DNA of 64,000 bases from Deltaproteobacteria bacterium. Its GTDB lineage: Bacteria; Myxococcota_A; Bradymonadia; REDH01. How positions within the stretch are numbered: the first letter of the stretch is position 1; every line of letters begins with the position of its first letter. Made by a program: the position numbers and the translations under genes. The DNA lies in the NCBI GenBank assembly GCA_007693585.1, contig REDH01000050.1, positions 1-64,000 on the forward strand, read 5' to 3'. The notes under the pieces are model-generated. The model did no database searches. It was not told where the DNA came from and worked only from the letters and a program-made list of their open reading frames with translations. Shown piece by piece: positions 17,089-26,200 of this stretch.

Positions 17089-20058
17089 ATGGTCGAGCAA
17101 TCGGGGAAGCAGTCGACGTCGGCGACGTTCTGGGAGGCGATCCTTCGGGGCGAGGAGCCACCGGGAGGGATCGATGCGCGGCTCGCGGAGCTGGCGGGTG
17201 CGGTCGGTCGACGCTGGCCGGACTGTGCCGGGGAGCTCGCCGATGCCCTGGCGAGCTCTGCGGACGCGGAGCTGTCCCTGTTGCGTCTGCTGGACGTGCC
17301 GGAGGACCGCAGCGGAACGATCGATCGGGCCGGCGTTCGTCGGTTCGTCCACCTGGCCGCCCAGAGCCGAACCTACGGGCGCTGGGTGGCGCGCGACCCG
17401 GAGCGTCTGCTCGACCGGGCGGGACAGCTCGACCGGGTGTCGCGGGAGATCGAGGAGCTGCTCGGGCAGGTGGGCGGGGAGGGGACGGAGAGCCGGTTTC
17501 GCCACGCGCTGCGGGTGCGTCGCCGGCTTCGCTCGCTCGGCGTGATCGAGGCGGAGGCGATCGACGGGGAGAGGCTGGAGGAGACGGCGGCCATGGTGTC
17601 GGAGGCGGCCCGTGAGGCGATCGCGGATGCCTGGCGCTGGGTGGAGCGGGGCGCAGGTCTTGGGGACCAGCGCGTCTGTGTGATCGCGATGGGCAAGCTG
17701 GGCGGCGAGGAGTTGAACTTCCACTCGGACATCGACGTCGTGTTCGTCTGCGATCCGGTGGGTGAGATGCGGTCGGAGGCGCTCGGTCGCGGGGTTCGGC
17801 ACTTCGCGGAGATTCTGGAGGATCCGATGGATCCGGGTCTCGTGTTCCGTGTGGATCTTCGGCTGCGTCCGTTCGGGACGCAAGGTGCGCTGGTGCACGG
17901 GGTGGACCAGATGCTGGCGTACTTCGAGCAGCACGGGCGCACGTGGGAGCGCGGAGCGTGGATTCGCGCGGCGGCGGTGGCGGGGGATCGGGAGGTGGGT
18001 GCGCGGCTGCTCGATCGGTTGCGCCCCTTCGTGTACCGGCGGAATCTTGATGAGGCAGCAATCGGCGAGATCGCGGCGATGAAGCGTCAGGTGGATGCGC
18101 AGCAGCGATCTCGGGATGCGGGGCGCGGTCGGTCGTGGGACGTGAAGCTCGGTGCGGGAGGGATTCGGGAGATCGAGTTCTTCGTGCAGGCGTTTCAGCT
18201 CGTCTGGGGAGGTCGTCATCCGCAGTTGCGCGAGCGGGGCACGTTGCCGGCGCTGCAGCGCCTTGCGGAGTTCGGCCTGTTGCCCGAGCGGGCGCGTGCC
18301 CGTCTGACGGATGCCTGGCGGTTCCTGCGGCTGGTCGAGCATCGGCTGCAGATGGACGAGGACCAGCAGAGCCAGCGCCTGCCTCCGTCGGGCCCCGGGA
18401 TGGCGTTGCTGGCGCGCCGGCTCGGGTTCGCGGACGAGGACGCCTTTCGGGCGGAGCTGGACCGGCACCGGTCCGAGGTGCGTCATCGGTGGGAGCGGCT
18501 GTTCGCGGACGAGGCGTCGACGGCGTCGCCGGATGATGCGTGGGTGTCCGGGGTGGTGGACGGGCTGTCGGAGGAGTGCCTCGACGAGCGGTTGTCGCGG
18601 CTTGCGGAGCTGGGGTTTGCGAGTCCTGCTCGGGTGCTGCGGGATCTGGAGCGGCTTGCGGCTCCCCCGGAGGCGCTGATCGGGCGGTTTGCGCCGGGCC
18701 CGATCCGGCGCGCGGTCGAGCCGCTGCTGGCGGGTGTGGTGGAGACGGCGCTGCCCGATCGGGGGCTTGAGCGCTGCGTCGGGATGCTGTCGCGGCGTGG
18801 TTCGAGGCAGGTGGTGCTGAAGGTGCTCCAGTCGAGACCGCGTGCGGCCACGGTGCTGGCGTCGTTCTTCGGGACATCGGGGGAGCTTGGGGGGTTGATC
18901 GCGAGGGAGCCGGTGGTTCTGGAGCGGATCCTCTCGGGTGGGGGGGTACGGGGCATGGGTGCGGAGGCCGTGCGCGTCGGGTTCGAGGAGGCGCTGCAGC
19001 GCGAGGAGGCGCGCTATTCGCGCCCGAGCCGGGAGCGCAGGCTGGTGGCCATTCGTCGTCAGCGCGCCACGGTCGAATTGGAGGTCGCGCTCGGCCAGCT
19101 CAGCGGCCGGCTGGCGGCGACGGAGGCGACGCCGGCGCTGAGCGCCCTGGCGGAGGCATGCCTCGATCGCACGCTGGACGAGGCGGTCGCGGATCTTGGG
19201 GATCGGTTGCCGGCGGAGGCTCGCGAGCGGTTCGGGGCGCTTGCGCTGGGCAAGCTCGGAGCGGGCGAGCTGGGGCACGGCGGGGATCTGGACCTGGTCT
19301 TCGTGTACGAAGACGACCCCGCGCTCGGAGGCATCTATGCGCGACTGGCGCAGCGATGGATCGCGTTCCTGAGTACGCCGATGGCCTGGGGTCGTTGCTA
19401 TTCGGTCGACATGCGCCTCCGTCCGGACGGGTCACAGGGGGCGGTGGTGACGACGGTGGATGGCCTGCGGGGCTACCATCGGGGACGTTCGTGGGCGTGG
19501 GAAGCGCTGGCGCTGGTGCGGGCGCGTCCGGTCTCTGCGGGGGATGGGCTGGCTCGGCGTCTGGAGGCGCTGGTGGGGGAGGTGCTCGGGTCAGTGGATC
19601 CGGCGCGGGTGCGGGTGGACCTCCGACGGATTCGTGCAGCGCGTCTGGAAGAGCTGGAGGCTCGCGGAGGTCCACGGGATCTGAAGGCGTGCGCCGGGGG
19701 GCTGATGGATCTGGAGCACCTGGTGCAGACGACGTGGCTGTCGCACCGGGGGACAGTGGAGCGGGGCCGGGGAGCGACCGTCGCCCTGGTGGAGGGTCTG
19801 GCCGGAGCGGGGGTGTTCGGGAGGCCGGAGGCGGAGTCGTTGGTGCGGATCAACGGGCTGTACCGGACGGTGGAGTCCCGGCTGCGGCTGTCGGAGGGCG
19901 CGGACCGCTCGGTGCTTCCGGTCGATCCGCGTCATGGGGATGCGCTTGCGCGCTGGGTGCTGGACCGGGCGGATGCGGATCGGGGCGAGCTGGAGTTCCG
20001 TCTCGCGGAGGCGGCCGGGGAGGTCGTTGTGCTGTGGGAGCGGTGGATGGGCGGCTGA
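17089..20058 (+). CDS. glnE: Glutamine synthetase adenylyltransferase/deadenylylase
   Basis: About 989 residues, close to the usual GlnE length. GlnE has two nucleotidyltransferase domains that remove and attach AMP on glutamine synthetase in response to PII, setting nitrogen assimilation. Both active-site signatures are visible: GKLGGEELNFHSDIDVVF around residues 202-219 (deadenylylase half) and LGKLGAGELGHGGDLDLVF near 720-738 (adenylylase half), each followed by a helical GlnD/PII-uridylyltransferase-like domain. ATG 17089 is preferred to the track start 16975, which would overlap the pseudokinase start; GTG 17080 is an alternative. No glnA or glnB is nearby. Confidence 0.95.
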   Translation: MVEQSGKQSTSATFWEAILRGEEPPGGIDARLAELAGAVGRRWPDCAGELADALASSADAELSLLRLLDVPEDRSGTIDRAGVRRFVHLAAQSRTYGRWVARDPERLLDRAGQLDRVSREIEELLGQVGGEGTESRFRHALRVRRRLRSLGVIEAEAIDGERLEETAAMVSEAAREAIADAWRWVERGAGLGDQRVCVIAMGKLGGEELNFHSDIDVVFVCDPVGEMRSEALGRGVRHFAEILEDPMDPGLVFRVDLRLRPFGTQGALVHGVDQMLAYFEQHGRTWERGAWIRAAAVAGDREVGARLLDRLRPFVYRRNLDEAAIGEIAAMKRQVDAQQRSRDAGRGRSWDVKLGAGGIREIEFFVQAFQLVWGGRHPQLRERGTLPALQRLAEFGLLPERARARLTDAWRFLRLVEHRLQMDEDQQSQRLPPSGPGMALLARRLGFADEDAFRAELDRHRSEVRHRWERLFADEASTASPDDAWVSGVVDGLSEECLDERLSRLAELGFASPARVLRDLERLAAPPEALIGRFAPGPIRRAVEPLLAGVVETALPDRGLERCVGMLSRRGSRQVVLKVLQSRPRAATVLASFFGTSGELGGLIAREPVVLERILSGGGVRGMGAEAVRVGFEEALQREEARYSRPSRERRLVAIRRQRATVELEVALGQLSGRLAATEATPALSALAEACLDRTLDEAVADLGDRLPAEARERFGALALGKLGAGELGHGGDLDLVFVYEDDPALGGIYARLAQRWIAFLSTPMAWGRCYSVDMRLRPDGSQGAVVTTVDGLRGYHRGRSWAWEALALVRARPVSAGDGLARRLEALVGEVLGSVDPARVRVDLRRIRAARLEELEARGGPRDLKACAGGLMDLEHLVQTTWLSHRGTVERGRGATVALVEGLAGAGVFGRPEAESLVRINGLYRTVESRLRLSEGADRSVLPVDPRHGDALARWVLDRADADRGELEFRLAEAAGEVVVLWERWMGG

Positions 20059-20158
20059 GGACCGGGTGTGCGAGGGAGTCGCGGACCGGGGAAGCGTGTG
20101 GTAGCGTGCGGGGATGTGGGGAACTGCGGGGCGGGTTGCCGGTGTTCAGGGAGGAGAC

Positions 20159-21649
20159 GTGTCGACACAGGGACCGCTGATCGTGATCCTGGATCCCGTG
20201 GAGGAGCGGCTGGCCGAGAGTCGCGCCGCGCTGACCGCCTGCGGGTGGTCGGTGGAGACGGCGTCCTCGCGCCGGGACGCGGCACGGCTTCTTCCGGAGG
20301 CGTCGCTGGTGTTCCTCGAGCCGGCGGCGCCGGCCCTGCGGGAGCTGGTCGGGGAGATGCTGGACGGGCGGGATGTGCCCGTGGTGGGGGCGAGTGGGGC
20401 CTGGACGGGGGAATACAACCGGGCGCTGGCGGTGCGGCTGGATGGGCTGGTGGATCTGCTGGCCCTGCCGGCCGGGGAAGGCGAGCTGGATCGCATCGCT
20501 CGCCGGTTTCTCGGTGCTCCGCCCGAGCGGGAGCCCGCACCGTCGTTCTCGGACCGCGCCCATGCGGAGGCGGTGCTCGATGACGAGGACTCGGAGGAGT
20601 TCCCGATGGATCCGGGGGCCACGCGCGTCGGTGACGTGCAGTCGTTGATCGCCGAGGTGGAGCAGCGCACGGAGCAGCCGACGCCGCCCGCCGTGGATGC
20701 GGTCGACGAGCGTCCGGAGGCGCGGACGGGGGAGGCGGGAGCGGTGGATCTGCGTTCGGAGGCGGTGACCGGAGAGGCCGTCGGGGTGGCACGGACCGAG
20801 TCGGGCGGGCGGCCGGACACGCCCACGCCGGATGCTTCGGACGTGCATCGGGTGGAGGCCATCGGCAGCACACCTCCGGCTGCGACGGATGCGGTGGAGG
20901 AGCGCCCCGAGCGCGTGCTGCTGGTGCCACGTGTGCTGGACCCTGCCGCGGTGCCGGCCCAGGGGACGTTCGAGGACAGCGTGTGGCCGGCGGTGCTGAC
21001 GTGGCTCGGCTCTGCGGAGCGGACGGGCTTCCTGCTGATGGCGAGCGGTGGAGAGCGACTGATTCTCGGCTTCGAGCGCTCGCTCCCGGTGACTGCGGAG
21101 AGCAACCGGCTGCCGTTCGTGGACTGGCTGGCCGAGAGCGGGTTGATCGATGTGTCCGGGGTGGACTCCATCCGCGAGGTGGGGGCGTCCACCGGACGCC
21201 CGGAGAGGGACCTGCTCGACTACGGGAGGAAGGGGTTGCAGCTGGACGTGGCGGATCTGGAGGCGGCGTGGCTCCGCGCGTTGCTGGGGCGCCCCTTCGG
21301 TTGGGACGAGGGCCGATTCGCCTGGCGGGACGAGGCGGTGGCGGTGCCAATGCCCGCGGCGTCGCCGGTCGACCTGCGTGCGGTGCTGTGGGAGGGGATT
21401 GTCCACGCCATGGGACGGGAGCCGGTGGACGGGTTGCTGCGCCCCTTCGCCCGGCAACCCGTGGCGTTTCGTCGCGAGGGGCAGAAGGCGCCGGAGGACT
21501 GGTGGTGCTCCTCGGCGCAGCGGGCCTTTCTCGCCCGGCTCGAGGAGGAGGGCGTGGTCGAACGAACCGCCGAAGAGCGTCGAGATCCGGCGGTGGCTCA
21601 GCTGGTTCTCGGGTTGATCACCGCAGGCCTGGCGGGCTTCTCGCCCTGA
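20159..21649 (+). CDS. Receiver-like / DUF4388-like signalling protein
   Basis: 496 residues from GTG 20159, which has GGGAGG four bases upstream and starts the compact VSTQGPLIVILDP. The N-terminal 120 residues resemble a response-regulator receiver fold (VILDPVEERLAESRAALTACGW, then DASLVFLEP and VPVVGASG), but the usual phosphorylated Asp is not obvious, so it may be a pseudo-receiver. Residues about 125-270 are an acidic Pro/Ala/Glu linker. The C-terminal part (TFEDSVWPAVLTWLGSAERTGFLLMASGGERLILGF) resembles the DUF4388/PatA N-terminal domain common in myxobacterial signalling proteins. It lies 100 bp after glnE. Role probably regulatory; partners unknown. Confidence 0.7.
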   Translation: MSTQGPLIVILDPVEERLAESRAALTACGWSVETASSRRDAARLLPEASLVFLEPAAPALRELVGEMLDGRDVPVVGASGAWTGEYNRALAVRLDGLVDLLALPAGEGELDRIARRFLGAPPEREPAPSFSDRAHAEAVLDDEDSEEFPMDPGATRVGDVQSLIAEVEQRTEQPTPPAVDAVDERPEARTGEAGAVDLRSEAVTGEAVGVARTESGGRPDTPTPDASDVHRVEAIGSTPPAATDAVEERPERVLLVPRVLDPAAVPAQGTFEDSVWPAVLTWLGSAERTGFLLMASGGERLILGFERSLPVTAESNRLPFVDWLAESGLIDVSGVDSIREVGASTGRPERDLLDYGRKGLQLDVADLEAAWLRALLGRPFGWDEGRFAWRDEAVAVPMPAASPVDLRAVLWEGIVHAMGREPVDGLLRPFARQPVAFRREGQKAPEDWWCSSAQRAFLARLEEEGVVERTAEERRDPAVAQLVLGLITAGLAGFSP

Positions 21650-21970
21650 CCGGCGGCTGTCCGCTGTTCCCGGGGAGCGCGGGGCGGGTGGGTCGGTGCA
21701 CGCCCTGACCGGTGGCGTCTCCGCAGGGGGACGCCCCGACCGTGAGCTGCGCGGCATCGCGGCAGCGCGCACGCGGGATGGGGGCGCGCACGCGGGATTG
21801 TGTCGGTCCCGATGGGCTCGCCGGCAGGAGGATGAGCCGGGGGGGGCGGCGCGGACGGAGGCACGTGGTGCCGATCCTGCGAGGGGCTTGTCGGTGGTTC
21901 GGCGGGCGACTAGACCTTCGGCGGGCGCCGGGCCCGAGAGAAGGTGTGTCCCCCGCGCGGAGAACTCGCG
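21650..21970. other. Non-coding spacer with imperfect direct repeats
   Basis: About 320 bp without a credible gene. The string ccctgaccgg recurs at the 3' end of the preceding gene and again near 21704, followed by similar sequence (ggcggctgtccgc and ggtggcgtctccgc). A gcgcacgcgggat string occurs twice near 21768-21798. Track ORFs here are out-of-frame extensions of ilvE or shadows. Confidence 0.4.
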
Positions 21971-22894
21971 ATGATCAAGAAGTCCGAATCAATCTGGCTG
22001 GATGGAAAGCTCGTGCCGTGGGACGATGCCAATGTGCACGTCCTCACGCACACGCTGCACTACGGACTCGGGGCGTTCGAGGGCATCCGGTGCTACGAGC
22101 GCGAGGACGGCCGGTCTCAGGTGTTCCGTCTGCGGGAGCACATCCGGCGGCTGGTGGACAGCGCCCGAATGTACACCATGGACGTGCCGTGGAGTCAGGA
22201 GGACCTTGTCCTGGCCTGCAAGGAGACGCTGCGGGCCAATCGGCTGCGCAGCGCATACCTGCGCCCGCTCGTGTTCCTGGGGGATGGGGCGATGGGCCTC
22301 TATGCGCTGAGCAACCCGGTGCGTGTGATGATCGGCGCGTGGGAGTGGGGGGCGTACCTCGGCGACGAGGCGCTGGAGCACGGCATCCGTGCGAAAGTGT
22401 CCTCGTTCACGCGGAATCATCCGAACTCGATGATGTCGAAGGGGAAGATCTGCGGTCACTACGTGAACTCGATCGTGGCGAAGCGGGAGGTGATGGCGGC
22501 GGGTTACCAGGAAGCCATCATGCTGGATCACGAGGGGTACATCTCGGAAGCATCGGGTGAGAACATCTTCATCATCCGGGACGGGGTGGTGAAGACGCCG
22601 CCGTACTCGAGCTCCATCCTCGGCGGGATCACCCGGGACACGGTGGTGCGCCTGCTGAAGGATGCGGGGATTCCGATCCAGTTCTCCCGATTCGCGCGGG
22701 ACGAACTGTATCTGGCCGACGAGGTGTTCATGGTCGGCACCGCGGCGGAGGTGACGCCGGTCCGCGAGGTCGATGACCGCCGTATCGGGGACGGCCGCCG
22801 CGGCGAAATCACCACCCACGTGCAGTCGACCTACTTCGACATCGTGAAGGGCAGCAATTCGGACTACCCGGAGTGGCTGGACTGGGTGGACTGA
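21971..22894 (+). CDS. ilvE: Branched-chain amino acid aminotransferase
   Basis: 307 residues, a class IV PLP aminotransferase that makes or degrades Leu, Ile and Val with glutamate/2-oxoglutarate. Family signatures: HTLHYGLGAFEGIRCY near the N-terminus, the PLP-lysine region GKICGHYVNSIVAKREVMA, then GYISEASGENIFIIRDG and the C-terminal GTAAEVTPVREVD. The spacing matches group I (IlvE) transaminases rather than D-amino-acid transaminases or ADC lyase. ATG 21971 was chosen over the track start 21944 because it begins the usual short leader MIKKSESIWLDGK. It stands alone, with no other ilv or leu genes in the window. Confidence 0.94.
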   Translation: MIKKSESIWLDGKLVPWDDANVHVLTHTLHYGLGAFEGIRCYEREDGRSQVFRLREHIRRLVDSARMYTMDVPWSQEDLVLACKETLRANRLRSAYLRPLVFLGDGAMGLYALSNPVRVMIGAWEWGAYLGDEALEHGIRAKVSSFTRNHPNSMMSKGKICGHYVNSIVAKREVMAAGYQEAIMLDHEGYISEASGENIFIIRDGVVKTPPYSSSILGGITRDTVVRLLKDAGIPIQFSRFARDELYLADEVFMVGTAAEVTPVREVDDRRIGDGRRGEITTHVQSTYFDIVKGSNSDYPEWLDWVD

Positions 22895-22970
22895 GCGGAC
22901 TGAGCCGAGCAAGGGGGGCCGGGGAGGCGTCGGGCGAAGCCGGGTGTCCCGGTCGGGACGAGCGGACTCA

Positions 22971-23054
22971 GGCGGACCGAGTCAGGCGGACCGAGTCAGG
23001 CGGACCGACTCGGGTGGACCGACTCGGGTGGACCGACTCGGGTGGACCGACTCG
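22971..23054. repeat. Six tandem copies of a 14-bp repeat
   Basis: Two units ggcggaccgagtca, one hybrid ggcggaccgactcg and three units ggtggaccgactcg lie head to tail with no gap. A partial unit precedes them, and degenerate ggactg strings reach back into the end of ilvE. The unit holds the near-palindrome CCGA(C/G)TCGG. Fourteen is not a multiple of three, and the array lies between genes, so it is non-coding. Confidence 0.9.
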
Positions 23055-23181
23055 GGAGAGTTGATGCACGTCGGCGAACCCTGGCGGGCAGAATCGGGTG
23101 GACCGGACCGGGTGCTCTGGGGGGGCAGGACCGAAGAGTGGTTGCGTTCGCAAGCATGAACGGGTGCGTCAAGGCCCGTCC

Positions 23182-23210
23182 TTGACCTAGACGCGCCACC
23201 CCGGAATACT
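23182..23210 (+). promoter_or_regulatory. Sigma70-like promoter for the large fused lipoprotein gene
   Basis: TTGACC (5 of 6 to the -35 consensus) and AATACT (4 of 6 to -10) are separated by exactly 17 bp, 66 bp upstream of the chosen ATG 23276 and downstream of the 14-bp repeats. This pairing stands out in otherwise very GC-rich DNA. Prediction by eye only. Confidence 0.45.
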
Positions 23211-23275
23211 CCGTGCCGGTTGTTCGGCCGGCCACCGTGGGCGCTTGGGCGACCGCAATCCCCTCTCGAGCGCAG

Positions 23276-26200
23276 ATGCATCCGATGCGAATGTCATGGA
23301 CCGACCGGCGATGGAACCCTCTGGTCGCGGTACTCATTCTCCTGCTCGTCTGGGCCTGTGGTGACGACGGGGATGGCTGTGACGGCGCCGATCTCGGCTG
23401 CGATGGCTGCGGCGACGGGGAAGGCTCTGCGGGCCCTCCCTACGTGTTTCCGGACGACGGGCCGATCGTCCCTCAGGGCGTCCAGGTCCGGGTGTCCCAG
23501 TACGGCCTGAGCTTCATCGAGGAGAACTTCGACCAGATCATCGCGCTCGTGCTCGATGACGAGGGAGACGGCGGCCTGACCTTCTGTGTTCCCAACGAAG
23601 GGGCGGTGGGCTTCTCGATCTGCCCGAACCCGGGGACGTGTTCGGATGGTGGAACGGGCTGTGACGTGGACATCATCCTCGAGGATCTCGTGATCAATCC
23701 GCGGGATCCGCAGAGTGCGGCGGAGTCCGGCCGGCTGGAAGTGGAGCTCGTCGTGAGCACGACGAACATTCCGTGGCGTCCGTTGTTGGGCACGTGCCAG
23801 GCACGGCTGCGCGAGATGCCGATCAAGGCGGTGATCACGTTCAATGTCGACGCGCCGCCCCACGAGCGGGTGCACATCCGCATTCCCACGGACGAACTCG
23901 ATTTCGAGGTGCGGACGCGCTACCTGAACCTGAACGCGGGCGGGAGCATCGGGTGCGCCATCGTCGGTGGTCTGGCGGGTTTCTTCGTGAACCTGCTGAG
24001 CGGCACGATCGGCAACCTGATCGTGGATCCGGTCCAGGAGGCGGTGGAGGGGTTCACCTGTGTGACCTGCGAGGATGCCCCGGACTGTCCGGCGGGGAGT
24101 CGCTGCGACGAGGGCATCTGCCGCCTCGATGGCACGGACGACTGTGTGCAGGCGGATCTCGGGCTCGAGACCGAGTTCGACCTGGGTGGATTGCTGGCGG
24201 ACTTTGCGCCGGGGCTCGATGCTCGGCTGGGCATCCTCGCGTATCTGGCGGGATACGCCGACACGGCGGACGGGGGCGGGATCGATCTCTCGGCGCAGAC
24301 CGGTTTCGCCTCGAACCCGAACCTCTGTGTCCCGTATCGGGAGCCGCCGTCCACCCGGCGGGTCATGAAGTCGAGCGTGCTCCACGGGGAGCGGACGCCG
24401 ATGGGCTTCGACTTTGCGGTGGGTCTCGGCCTGTCGAAGAGCAGCCTCGATCTGGCGCTGTGGGCGGCCTACAACTCCGGGGTGCTGTGCCTGAGCATCG
24501 GCGCCGACGAGGTGGAACAGCTCACCACGAGCCTGTTCGCGCTCCTTCTGCAGTCCGTCGGCGAAGTCACGCAGGGGGCGAATTTGCCGCTGCTGTTGCA
24601 GCTCGCCCCGAACCAGCCACCTCATGTCACGATCGGCGAGGGGACCATCGATCGCTCGGGCAGCCAGCCGGTGATCGTCGATCCGCTGCTCAACATCACC
24701 ATCCCCGACCTCGATCTGCACTTCTACACGTGGCTGCACGACCGCTGGGTGAGGCTCTTCGCGCTGAACGTGGACATCGACGTTCCGCTGGGTCTCGATG
24801 TGGACGAGGACAACAACATCATCCCCGTGCTCGGGGATCTGGATGACCTGCTGAGCCGCATCGAGCCCCGGGCCGGTGAGCTCATCCGGCAATCGGACCT
24901 CGACTCGCTCGCGGACCTTCTTCCCGGGCTCATCAGCGGCCTCGCCGGCCCGCTGCTCGGCGATCTCACCGAGGGTTTCGAGATTCCGGATCTTGCCGGC
25001 TTCGAGCTCGTCCTCAACGATGACTCCTTCACCGGGGTCGAGTTCGACGCAGAGCTGGAGAGTCACCGGTTGCTGGGGGTCTTCGCCGACCTTCGCCTGG
25101 CGAGCAGCGCGATGATGATGCCGCACATGACCCGCATCCGGCAGGTGGACGCGTGGATCCCCACCGCGGACGAGATCCGCGTCGCGGTCGCCGAGGCCCG
25201 GTCCGCGGACGAGTCGGTGCCCGTGGAACGCTGGCAGCCCCGGGTCACCCTGCACGTGGATGCCGAGCGTTCCGATGGCACGATTCTTCCGGACGTCGAG
25301 ATGTCCTGGCGCATCGGGGGCGGGTTCTGGTCCATCTGGCACCACGCGCACCCGCTCGAGGTGCGTGATCCTCGTCTCCGTCTGGAGGGGCGTCATGCGA
25401 TCGAGGTCCGGACCCGTCCGGCCGGTGGCGGGAACGCGAGCGTGACGAACGACACGGTGGAGGTGGTCGTCGACTGGACCCCACCGACGATCGAGCTGGA
25501 GGCGCTGGACGGCATGCTGCGCGTTCATGCTCGGGACAACCTGCACAGCGAGGCGGAGCTCACCATGCGCGTCGCGACGGATGATCGCCCGTGGGGAACC
25601 TGGAGCACGATCGATGATGTCCTCGTCGCTGAGTCGGCGGAGCGTGCCCGGGTGCAGGTGCGCGACCCGGCCGGCAACGTCGCCGAGGCAGAAGTCGAGC
25701 TGAAGCGAGCGACCGAGGGTCCGGCCCTGACTGGCGGGGCGAGTGGACCGTCCGCAGCGTCCGACGCGGCGGGGCGCACGGGGTGTTCCGCGAGCGGCGC
25801 TGCGCCCGGCGGATGGCCCGTGGCCCTGTTGCTGCCGTTCGGCCTGCTCATTCTCGCGCGCCGTCGTCGTCTGCTGGGCGTGTTCGCCGCGTTGCTGCTC
25901 GCCCTGGGTGTCGCCGGCTGCGGAGACAAGGGGAGCAAGTCGGGTGGGCCCGAGCCCCCCGAGTGCGACGAGGAGAACCCCTGCCCGACCGGGGAGATCT
26001 GCGAGGACGAGGTGTGCGTGGCGGTCGAGACAGAGCCGGAGCCCTGCGCGGACACCGACCAGTGCGAGGCGGGGCTCGTCTGCGTCAGCGGAGAGTGCGT
26101 CGCGCTCGCCTGCGAGGATGCCGCTGCCTGTGCCGGTGTGAGCTGCGCGGACGGAACCAGCCCCTACTGCGGTGCCGATGGCTGCTACTGTGGCGGCTGC

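Noticed and set aside
15991-19278. 1095-residue minus-strand ORF across the pseudokinase and glnE
   Set aside because: Runs antisense to glnE, and over the pseudokinase it reads that gene's strand in a wrong frame; Pro/Arg-rich shadow without domain features.
22971-23054. CRISPR array
   Set aside because: The 14-bp units are directly adjacent with no spacers, and no cas gene is present.
22873-23159. Small ORFs 22873-23064 and 22944-23159 across the repeat
   Set aside because: They only translate the 14-bp repeat in shifting frames; no start signal or domain.
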